From Deltaproteobacteria bacterium (GTDB lineage: Bacteria; Desulfobacterota; DSM-4660; Desulfatiglandales; Desulfatiglandaceae): DNA of 13,189 nucleotides. Positions within the stretch are counted from its first letter, which is position 1, and every line of letters begins with the position of its first letter. Where the stretch lies: positions 1-13,189 of the forward strand of contig JAFCZI010000029.1 of assembly GCA_019314425.1 (NCBI GenBank), in the 5' to 3' direction. Positions 5,982 to 12,393 of the stretch are shown here, piece by piece. The position numbers and the translations under genes were made by a program. The notes under the pieces were generated by a model. That model saw only the letters and a list, made by a program, of their open reading frames with translations, was not told the DNA's origin and searched no databases.

Positions 5982-6162
5982 TCTTTGATGGCGTCGTAAA
6001 AAGTCCCATCTACTGCGTTGCAGTGATTTTTCAGAATCTCAACATACGACATGTATGCCAGACGATCCTGAAAAACCACTACGCCTTGTATTATGGAACT
6101 TTTCACAACGACAACGCCATCTATAGATAAATTCGTGACTTTTTATGGGGTCATCAATCTTT
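5980..6162. mobile_element. MITE-like element, family A copy 1, with 7-bp direct repeats
   Basis: A 169-bp non-coding element (5987-6155) flanked by perfect 7-bp direct repeats AATCTTT (5980-5986 and 6156-6162). One end is GATGGCGTCGTAAAAAGTC (5987-6005). Its inverse recurs imperfectly inside the other end, at 6093-6121 (ending AACGCCATC), followed by a further end-like segment TTCGTGACTTTTTATGG...GGTCATC (6132-6155). The middle folds on itself (TTTTTCAG at 6027-6034 with CTGAAAAA at 6068-6075). Read on the minus strand it is colinear with the copy at 12296-12393, sharing AAAAGTCACGAA, GATGGCGTT, TTCCATA and ATACAAGGCG. No transposase is present. It separates the CBS gene from the permease gene and may affect read-through. 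Confidence 0.65.
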
Positions 6163-6228
6163 AAGTCGGGAACCTAAAATTCCGCCTTGACTATTTTGAG
6201 AATCTGAATCAGACGGAGGGGTTAGTAT

Positions 6229-7704
6229 ATGTCGCACGGCGTTATTTCAGCGGATGAGAAATCAAACATAAACTGGACGAAAATCATTTTTCTTTTCGTA
6301 GGCATCTTTCTCTTTATTATTGTTTATACGTCATCGTCCTGGCCCGATGCCATAGACCCCATGGGAAAGCATTTTGCCCTCAGCAAAGAAGCAAAAGGGG
6401 CATTGGCGGTCTTTCTGCTGGCAGGGACCTGGTGGGTATTTGAGGTGGTGCCCATCGGGGTCACCAGTCTGGCCATCGGCGTTCTTCAGGCCATGTTCCT
6501 GATTCGACCGGCAAGGGTGGCCTTTACGGATTTCATGGTCCCCTCCGTCATGTTTATTTTTGCCTCCATTGTCATCGGCCTGGTCTTTACCAAAGTGGGA
6601 TTAACCAAAAGGCTTGCCTACAAAATGTTGATTGTTGTGGGGGAAAAGACCAGTATGATTTATCTGGGCTGTTTCGTGGTAACCGCGGCCTTGACCCATA
6701 TCATGGCCCATACCGCAGTGGCTGCGACCCTTTATCCATTGCTCCTTTCAATTTACGCGCTCTATGGCGAAGGGAGCAAGCAAACAAAATTCGGCAAGGG
6801 CTTGTTCATGGGAATGGCCTATGTGGCGGGCGCCGGCAGCATTGTAACGCTTCTGGGGGCGGCAAGAGGGGCGGTTGCCATCGGTTTTTACAACGATGTG
6901 GTGGGCAAGAATATCAGTTTTTTTGAACTGACCTACTATATGTTTCCTGTCGGCTGGCTCATGACCTTTCTGCTCTGGGGGTTCTTCATGGTCTTTATGA
7001 AGCCTGAAAAAAAGGTCATCCCCGGCCTGAGAGAAAAAGCAAAACAGTTGAACAGTGAATTAGGAGCCATTACCAAAAAAGAAATCCTCGCTATAGTGAT
7101 TGTATTCAGTTGTATCCTGGTCATGAGCCTGCGGTCTTTTATTCCCGCACTTCAGCCCATTAACAAAACGGCCATTATCCTGGTGTCCACGATCCTGTTT
7201 TTCATCACCGGAATTCTGGATGTGGACGATCTTGAAGATATCCCCTGGAATATCATCCTCCTGTTCGGCGGGGCCATGAGCATCGGGTTCTGCCTGTGGG
7301 ATACGGGGGCTGCCAAATGGCTCGCCGTGAACTGGCTTGCCATGTTCCAAGAGGCCAGCTGGTTCGTTTTTGTCATGAGCATCGCCTTTTTCGTGATGAT
7401 GATGACCAACTTTATCATGAACGTGGCCGCTATCGCCATATCGCTTCCCGTGGCCCTGGTGATTGCACCCTACCTGCATGTGGCGCCTGAGGTCATCCTC
7501 TTTGCGTCCCTCGTCGTCGCAGGTATGCCTTTTCTGCTGCTGGTGGGGGCCGCGCCCAATGCCATCGCTTATGATTCAAAAATGTTTACCACCGGTGAGT
7601 TTTTCCTTTACGGCATTCCGGCCAGCATTATTCTGATGGTTGTGGTCGCTTTTGCCGTTTATGTTCTCTGGCCGATGATGGGAATGCCGGTGGTAACGCC
7701 ATAG
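6229..7704 (+). CDS. SLC13/DASS-like anion permease
   Basis: A 491-aa integral membrane protein with about a dozen hydrophobic segments, belonging to the divalent anion:Na+ symporter (SLC13/DASS, ion transporter superfamily) type. Family marks are two inverted halves, each with a re-entrant hairpin: IMAHTAVAATLYPLL (about 158-172) and FIMNVAAIAISLPV (395-408), and a conserved LVGAAPNAIAYDS (438-450) equivalent to the family's TGTPPNAI loop. The SNT triplets that bind Na+ and carboxylate in characterised members are changed to AHT (160-162) and MNV (397-399), so the substrate or coupling ion may differ. Candidates are sulfate, sulfonates or dicarboxylates; sequence alone does not decide. GGAGGGG lies 7 nt before the ATG. 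Neighbours are a CBS sensor upstream and a receiver protein 40 nt downstream. Confidence 0.85.
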   Translation: MSHGVISADEKSNINWTKIIFLFVGIFLFIIVYTSSSWPDAIDPMGKHFALSKEAKGALAVFLLAGTWWVFEVVPIGVTSLAIGVLQAMFLIRPARVAFTDFMVPSVMFIFASIVIGLVFTKVGLTKRLAYKMLIVVGEKTSMIYLGCFVVTAALTHIMAHTAVAATLYPLLLSIYALYGEGSKQTKFGKGLFMGMAYVAGAGSIVTLLGAARGAVAIGFYNDVVGKNISFFELTYYMFPVGWLMTFLLWGFFMVFMKPEKKVIPGLREKAKQLNSELGAITKKEILAIVIVFSCILVMSLRSFIPALQPINKTAIILVSTILFFITGILDVDDLEDIPWNIILLFGGAMSIGFCLWDTGAAKWLAVNWLAMFQEASWFVFVMSIAFFVMMMTNFIMNVAAIAISLPVALVIAPYLHVAPEVILFASLVVAGMPFLLLVGAAPNAIAYDSKMFTTGEFFLYGIPASIILMVVVAFAVYVLWPMMGMPVVTP

Positions 7705-7744
7705 CCGGAAGATTATATCGTGGAGCAAATGAGGAGAAAAGGTT

Positions 7745-8176
7745 ATGGCAATAGCCAATGTGCTTTTGGTTGATGATGAAGTTCCTTTCGTTGAGGCGAT
7801 GGCCCGGCGGTTAAAGAAAAGAGATGTCAACATTGCCACCGCGTTCAGCGGTTCCGAGGGGCTTGATGTTCTTGGAGAGGATAGCAGCGTTGAGGTGGTT
7901 ATTCTGGACGTGAAGATGCCCGGGATGGATGGGATTGAAACCCTTTCGGAGATCCGGAAAAAATTCCCCCTCCAGGAAGTGATCATGCTGACCGGTCATG
8001 CCACCGTGGAAACCGGCATAGAGGGCATGAAGCTGGGCGCTTTTGATTATTTAATGAAGCCCTGTGATATGGACGTGCTTATGGAAAAAGTAAAAGAAGC
8101 CTCCGCCAAAAAAAGAAAGCATGAGGAAAAGATTATTGAGGCGAGAATGAAGGAGATTACTTCCCGGCGGGCTTGA
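7745..8176 (+). CDS. Single-domain response regulator (receiver protein)
   Basis: A 143-aa protein consisting of one CheY-like receiver domain and a short charged helical tail (KRKHEEKIIEARMKEITSRRA). The acid pocket D10/D11, the phospho-acceptor D55 (VVILDVKMPGMDG), T83 and K105 are all present, so it should be phosphorylated. It has no output domain, so it must act by protein contact. GAGGAG lies 8 nt before the ATG, and the gene follows the permease by 40 nt, probably cotranscribed. No histidine kinase gene lies in this window. Control of the permease or relay in a phosphorelay are both possible. Confidence 0.9.
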   Translation: MAIANVLLVDDEVPFVEAMARRLKKRDVNIATAFSGSEGLDVLGEDSSVEVVILDVKMPGMDGIETLSEIRKKFPLQEVIMLTGHATVETGIEGMKLGAFDYLMKPCDMDVLMEKVKEASAKKRKHEEKIIEARMKEITSRRA

Positions 8177-8231
8177 ATCCATTATTCTTCACGCCAAGCC
8201 ATCAAGCCGTCAAGTTTTAACAGCCGGTTTC

Positions 8232-8263
8232 TTTTCTTTGCGTCTTCGCGGCTTTGCGTGAGA
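8232..8263. repeat. Dispersed intergenic repeat copy 2 (TTTGCGTGAGA type)
   Basis: A second copy of the motif at 1354-1376, with TTTTCTTTGCG and CTTTGCGTGAGA conserved and nine extra bases (TCTTCGCGG) between them. It sits in the gap after the receiver gene. Confidence 0.5.
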
Positions 8264-8287
8264 CACGAATGCGGATGTCTTACTAAT

Positions 8288-8413
8288 GCTTGATGGTAAA
8301 TATTCGGCCAGTGCTTCATATTCGTCTATTTGGGACTGCGTAGTATGCTAATGCTATGTGAGAGGCCAAAATAGGCGAAGATGGGGTGCTTGGCCGAATA
8401 TTTACGCTTGATG
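8288..8413. mobile_element. MITE-like element, family B, with 15-bp TIRs and 8-bp target duplication
   Basis: A 110-bp element (8296-8405) has perfect 15-bp terminal inverted repeats, GTAAATATTCGGCCA at 8296-8310 and its complement at 8391-8405. It is flanked directly by a perfect 8-bp direct repeat GCTTGATG (8288-8295 and 8406-8413). Inside the TIRs the arms continue to pair imperfectly (left ATTCGTCTATTTGG, right CCAAAATAGGCGAA). It has no coding capacity, so any transposase acts in trans. The right end is in frame with the downstream ABC transporter and supplies possible start codons (see that gene). Confidence 0.8.
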
Positions 8414-8425
8414 GTCTCGCAGCCC

Positions 8426-10240
8426 ATGAAAACCACGTCTTTAGGCGAAAAAGTAAAGCGCGCCATCCGCCTTGACCGGGCCGTGCGTTTTGTGTGGAGG
8501 GCCGGGCCGGGCTGGACCATCGCCAGTCTGTTCCTGCTCGTTATACAGGGTGTGCTACCGCTGCTTGCGCTTTATCTTATGAAGCTGATTGTGGACGCGG
8601 TAACGTTTTCCCTGTCAGCTCCGGATAAGGTTGCGGCCTTTCGATATGTGGCGATCCTGATCGCCTGTGCGGCCGGGGTAGCGCTTTTCAACGCCTTGAT
8701 CCAGTTGCTGTCCAGCCTTGTAAAGGAGGCCCAGTCCGCGACCGTTACGGATCATATGTACGATGTCCTCCATGCCAAGTCTGTTGAGGTGGATTTGGAG
8801 TATTATGAGAATCCCCAGTACTTTGACACCCTCCACCGTGCCCAGCAGGAAGGTCCTTTTCGGCCCACCCATATTGTAAACGGTCTGGCCCAGTTGGGGC
8901 AAAACGGGATTTCTTTAATCGCCATGGCCGGATTGCTGCTCTCCTTCCATTGGGGTGTGGCAGTAGTTTTGTTCATAGCGGTGATCCCGGGAATACTGGT
9001 TCGTATCAGATATTCCGGCAAGATGTATCGTTGGCAGCGGGAAAAAACCCCGGCGGAAAGGAAGGCCGGTTATTTTAACTGGATATTGACGGGGGATGCC
9101 CACGCCAAGGAGATCAGGCTGTTTGGCTTAGGGGATCTATTTATTCAACAATTCAGCTCGCTCAGAAAGCAACTCCGCCATGAAAAAATCGAACTGACGC
9201 GCAAACGTTCTGTCGCTGATTTTATGGCCCAGATCGGCGCAACCGTTGCCGTCTTCGGCGCTTTCGGTTTCATTGCTTACCGAACCGTCATGGGCGGTAT
9301 TACTTTGGGCGACATGGTGATGTATTTTCAGGCATTTCAAAGGGGTATGGGGTATCTCCGGGATATGCTGGGGGGCATGGCCGGTCTTTATGAGGACAAT
9401 CTGTTTCTCTCCAACCTCTATGAATTCCTTGACATTGAGCCGAAGGTCAGAGAACCGCTTCGCCCGCACCCGATTCCCCGCCCCATGAAGAAGGGCATCG
9501 TGTTTGATCGTGTGGGGTTTAAATACCCATCCGGCAGGGGAAAGGTCCTTGAGGATGTTTCTCTTTCCATCGGCCCGGGCGAGGTCGTGGCATTGGTGGG
9601 TGAAAATGGTTCGGGCAAAACCACATTCATCAAACTCCTGTGCCGCTTATATGACCCTACGAAGGGCGCCATTACATTGGATGGTGTTGATCTTCGTGAA
9701 TATGGCGCTGCCGCGCTTCGTCGAGAAATCAGTGTTATCTTTCAGGACCACGTGAGATACCATCTGACCGCCCGTGAAAATATCCGGCTGGGGAATATCC
9801 AACGCGCCGCCGACCAGGAACAGATAGCTGAAGCAGCCCGGGATGCCGGTGCCGATAAGCTGATTTCCCGTCTGCCCAAAGGGTATGATACAATCCTTGG
9901 GAAGTGGTTTGAAGAAGGAGAAGAACTCAGTATCGGTGAATGGCAGAAGGTGGCTCTGGCCCGGGCCTTTTTGCGCGATGCCCAGATTATCGCCCTTGAT
10001 GAACCGGCCAGTTCCCTGGATGCAAAAACGGAATATGAAGTATTCAACAGGTTTCGGCAACTTTTGGAAGGCCGTGCTGCGATCCTCATAAGCCACCGGT
10101 TTTCCACCGTACGTATGGCGGATCGCATTTTTGTGTTTGAGGATGGAAGCATTGTAGAAAGGGGCAGCCACGAGGAGCTGATACAACTTTCCGGAAAATA
10201 CGCAGATCTGTTTGAGAAACAGGCCCGATTCTACCGTTAA
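8426..10240 (+). CDS. ABC exporter half-transporter (fused permease and ATPase)
   Basis: A 604-aa type I exporter half: an N-terminal six-helix membrane domain (about residues 25-320) followed by the nucleotide-binding domain. It probably homodimerises in the inner membrane. ATPase motifs are Walker A GENGSGKTT (392-400), Q-loop Q440 (VIFQD), signature LSIGEWQ (501-507), Walker B IIALDEP (521-527, catalytic E526) and H-loop H557 (ISHRFSTV). The signature differs from LSGGQ: the EWQ form is known from a subset of bacterial exporters, but Ile in place of the second Gly is unusual. The start is uncertain. ATGs at 8381 (inside the MITE), 8411 (in the target duplication) and 8426 are all in frame and none has a strong Shine-Dalgarno; I chose 8426 because it depends least on the insertion. 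The substrate is unknown; the downstream CpsB-type gene hints at envelope or polysaccharide work. Confidence 0.88.
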   Translation: MKTTSLGEKVKRAIRLDRAVRFVWRAGPGWTIASLFLLVIQGVLPLLALYLMKLIVDAVTFSLSAPDKVAAFRYVAILIACAAGVALFNALIQLLSSLVKEAQSATVTDHMYDVLHAKSVEVDLEYYENPQYFDTLHRAQQEGPFRPTHIVNGLAQLGQNGISLIAMAGLLLSFHWGVAVVLFIAVIPGILVRIRYSGKMYRWQREKTPAERKAGYFNWILTGDAHAKEIRLFGLGDLFIQQFSSLRKQLRHEKIELTRKRSVADFMAQIGATVAVFGAFGFIAYRTVMGGITLGDMVMYFQAFQRGMGYLRDMLGGMAGLYEDNLFLSNLYEFLDIEPKVREPLRPHPIPRPMKKGIVFDRVGFKYPSGRGKVLEDVSLSIGPGEVVALVGENGSGKTTFIKLLCRLYDPTKGAITLDGVDLREYGAAALRREISVIFQDHVRYHLTARENIRLGNIQRAADQEQIAEAARDAGADKLISRLPKGYDTILGKWFEEGEELSIGEWQKVALARAFLRDAQIIALDEPASSLDAKTEYEVFNRFRQLLEGRAAILISHRFSTVRMADRIFVFEDGSIVERGSHEELIQLSGKYADLFEKQARFYR

Positions 10241-10297
10241 AATCTGAATAACCGTTCACAGGTTTCAGGGTTTGTGAATGCCAACCAGCTTTAAAAT

Positions 10298-10304
10298 GAG
10301 GTGG
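10298..10304 (+). promoter_or_regulatory. Ribosome binding site that fixes the CpsB-type start
   Basis: GAGGTGG ends 6 nt before the ATG at 10311. The earlier in-frame ATG at 10278 has no comparable site and overlaps a small inverted repeat (TTCACA at 10255-10260 with TGTGAA at 10273-10278). Confidence 0.55.
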
Positions 10305-10310
10305 CAAAAC

Positions 10311-11078
10311 ATGCTGAAGGGAGGGGGCGCGGGGCCGCAGCGAGGAACCCATCTGATTGATATTCACGCCCATATTTTGCCGGGGATGGACGACGGTCCG
10401 GCTACCCTGGATCAGTCTCTCGAAATGGCCCGAGTAGCCGTTGAAGACGGTATCCGGACCATGATTAGCACGCCACACTGCCTTAACGGTCGTCATTCAA
10501 ACTGGCGACAGGAGATGTTAACGGCCTGTGAAACATTTAACGCACAACTGAGACAGCGTCAGATTCCGCTTACGGTATTGCCTGGATCTGAAGCCTGTTT
10601 AGCGCCGGAGTTGGCCGGAGAGATCGAGAAAGGCCGGTTGATGACCCTGAACGATACGGGTCGTTATTTTTTTCTGGAACTCCCCGATCAATTCATTCCC
10701 GAGGCTGTTAAAAGCCTTATCAACCGCCTTAAAAGAGATAAAATAACCGCCATCATCACGCATCCTGAGAGAAACGCAACCCTTCAACAAAATATGGATT
10801 TGCTGTCTGATTTTGTCTTGGCAGGCGCCCTTTCGCAGGTCACCGCCGGAAGCATCACAGGACAATTCGGGCGTCACATATACAAGTGCAGCGCGAAAAT
10901 AGTTAAGATGCAGATGGCTCATTTTGTGGCATCAGATGCCCATTCCCCGACGGAAAGACCTCCGAAACTTTTTTCAGCCATTAAAAAGCTTACGTCCGTG
11001 GTCGGAAAAACCCGGGCGGAAAGGATGATGTTTGATTTCCCTCAGGCGGTCCTGGATGGAAAGGATATCCAAGGATAG
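10311..11078 (+). CDS. CpsB/CapC-type tyrosine-protein phosphatase (PHP domain)
   Basis: A 255-aa PHP-fold metal-dependent phosphatase resembling CpsB/Wzb4/YwqE, enzymes that dephosphorylate bacterial tyrosine kinases controlling capsule and exopolysaccharide export. Metal-ligand motifs are in order: DIHAHILPGMDDG (17-29), STPHC, GSEA, a central ELP, THPER, and C-terminal SDAH. The length fits the family (about 250 aa). The start at 10311 is chosen for its GAGGTGG; the alternative at 10278 adds 11 residues. It lies 70 nt after the ABC exporter on the same strand and is probably cotranscribed. No tyrosine kinase or glycosyltransferase is in the window, so a polysaccharide link is inferred from family only. 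Confidence 0.87.
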   Translation: MLKGGGAGPQRGTHLIDIHAHILPGMDDGPATLDQSLEMARVAVEDGIRTMISTPHCLNGRHSNWRQEMLTACETFNAQLRQRQIPLTVLPGSEACLAPELAGEIEKGRLMTLNDTGRYFFLELPDQFIPEAVKSLINRLKRDKITAIITHPERNATLQQNMDLLSDFVLAGALSQVTAGSITGQFGRHIYKCSAKIVKMQMAHFVASDAHSPTERPPKLFSAIKKLTSVVGKTRAERMMFDFPQAVLDGKDIQG

Positions 11079-11096
11079 TCCCCTCTGACTCTTTTC

Positions 11097-11116
11097 AGGC
11101 AGGACCTTGCCTTTTT
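11097..11116 (+). terminator. Intrinsic terminator after the CpsB-type gene
   Basis: A stem AGGCA/TGCCT with a 6-nt loop (one possible G-T pair) is followed directly by TTTTT. It lies between convergent genes, 18 nt past the phosphatase stop, and is oriented for the plus strand. Confidence 0.6.
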
Positions 11117-11119
11117 GAA

Positions 11120-12193
11120 CTATTCAATCCGTGTAACCCATCCGTATGGATCGGGTTTGTGGCCGTACTGAATGGCAACGATTTCATCATAGAGTTTCTG
11201 GCTCAGTTCTCCCATTTTACCGCCGGCCACTACATAATCGTGACCCTTGAAGGTGATTTGTCCCACCGGAGAAATCACGGTCGCCGTACCGGTGCCGAAT
11301 GCTTCCTGAAGTCTGCCGTCTTCAGCCGCCGCAATCACTTCATCAATGGCAAGGGACCTTTCCGCCACTTTAAGCCCCCAGTCTTTAACGATTCGAATGA
11401 CGGAATCCCTGGTGACGCCGGGCAGGATGCTACCGTTCAGCGGCGCGGTGATCACCTCGTCGTCAATGCGAAAGAACATATTCATGGTGCCCACTTCTTC
11501 AACATATTTCCGTTCCGCTGCATCCAGCCAGAGCACCTGCGTGAATCCCTTTTTCTTGGCTTCTTCGGCAGCCAGAAGGCTGGCCGCATAATTGGCTACA
11601 GTCTTGGCTTCTCCCGTACCACCGATGGCGGTGCGTACAAAAAAGTTTTCCACATAGATCTTAACCGGATTCAACCCTTCCTTATAGTAGGCCCCCACTG
11701 GGCCGATAATAATGAAAAACACGTAGGCGTTGGAAGGACGAACGCCCAAATGCGGTTCCGTGGCGATCATGGTGGGCCGGATGTAAAGGGAGGTGCCGGG
11801 GCTTTTCGGAATCCATTCTTTGTCTTGAAGGATCAATTGTTTCATACCCTCCATGGCCACGGGGACATCTACTCCAGGCATGCAGAGACGTTGTGCTGAA
11901 CGATTCAGCCGTTCAAAATTTTCTTTGGCCCTGAAAAGCCCGATGCCGCTATCCGCTACGGCGTAGGCTTTGAGGCCTTCAAAGATTTCCTGCCCATAAT
12001 GGAGGCCCATGGCAGCCGGATCAATGGTCAGCGGGCCATAGGGTTCAATGCGGGGATTGAACCATCCCCTGGACGCGTCGTAATCCATCAGGAATATGTG
12101 GTCCGTTGTAATATCCCCGAATCCCAGCTGAGATTCATCCGCTGGCTTTGATTTCATCTTGTCAGGTGTTGCCGCCGCAATTTTTATATCCAT
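11120..12193 (-). CDS. ilvE: Branched-chain amino acid aminotransferase
   Basis: A 357-aa fold-type IV PLP enzyme of the BCAT (TIGR01123) type. It transfers the amino group between glutamate and the 2-oxo acids of valine, leucine and isoleucine, the last step of their synthesis, in the cytoplasm. The PLP-binding lysine is K197 in GGTGEAKTVANYAAS; other marks are HYGQEIFEGLKAY (65-77), RLNRSAQRLCMP (96-107), YIRP (137-140), EEVGTMNMFF and the phosphate-contacting GTGTATVISPV. The length agrees with the family (about 340-360 aa). AAGGAG lies 6 nt before the ATG. It is convergent with the phosphatase gene and preceded on the same strand by the DUF362 gene, from which it is separated by a family A repeat. 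No other ilv/leu gene is nearby. Confidence 0.95.
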   Translation of the reverse strand: MDIKIAAATPDKMKSKPADESQLGFGDITTDHIFLMDYDASRGWFNPRIEPYGPLTIDPAAMGLHYGQEIFEGLKAYAVADSGIGLFRAKENFERLNRSAQRLCMPGVDVPVAMEGMKQLILQDKEWIPKSPGTSLYIRPTMIATEPHLGVRPSNAYVFFIIIGPVGAYYKEGLNPVKIYVENFFVRTAIGGTGEAKTVANYAASLLAAEEAKKKGFTQVLWLDAAERKYVEEVGTMNMFFRIDDEVITAPLNGSILPGVTRDSVIRIVKDWGLKVAERSLAIDEVIAAAEDGRLQEAFGTGTATVISPVGQITFKGHDYVVAGGKMGELSQKLYDEIVAIQYGHKPDPYGWVTRIE

Positions 12194-12231
12194 CGTTTTC
12201 TCCTTAAAATAACAAGTCGCGGAACGGATGC

Positions 12232-12260
12232 CTCATAGCACATGCCGCCGACAAAGACAA
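12232..12260 (-). promoter_or_regulatory. Weak candidate promoter for ilvE
   Basis: On the minus strand TTGTCT (12255-12260), 17 nt, then TATGAG (12232-12237) with TG one base before it (extended -10). The -10 is poor, so this is tentative. It lies between the repeat element and ilvE, which would make ilvE its own transcription unit. Confidence 0.3.
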
Positions 12261-12295
12261 GCAAGGTCCCCGCTAAAATAATTGGATCAAATCGT

Positions 12296-12393
12296 GATGG
12301 TCTCGTGAAAAGTCACGAACCTAATCTGTAAGATGGCGTTTTAAAAGGTTCCATATACAAGGCGCAGCAGATGAGATTTTTTACGAGACCATC
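12296..12393. mobile_element. MITE-like element, family A copy 2
   Basis: A 98-bp palindromic element with terminal inverted repeats GATGGTCTCGTGAAAAGTC (12296-12314) and GATTTTTTACGAGACCATC (12375-12393), 17 of 19 positions paired. Its interior (12320-12370) is colinear with the minus strand of the copy at 5987-6155 but lacks about 70 nt of the middle. The flanks AAATCGT (12289-12295) and AAATTCT (12394-12400) agree at 5 of 7 positions, as an eroded target duplication might. It overlaps the TGA stop codon of the DUF362 gene. Confidence 0.6.

Noticed and set aside
5987..6155. Integron attC site or CRISPR-like unit
   Set aside because: There is no integrase, no attC core triplet pattern at the ends, and no regularly spaced direct repeats; the flanking 7-bp duplication fits a transposable element better.
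9647..10186. 179-aa minus-strand open frame (and others within the ABC exporter)
   Set aside because: Antisense shadow of the conserved ATPase domain, with no recognisable motifs.
11159..11899. 246-aa plus-strand open frame
   Set aside because: A long shadow frame antisense to ilvE; its composition is Gly/His/Arg-rich and shows no domain, while ilvE is unambiguous.
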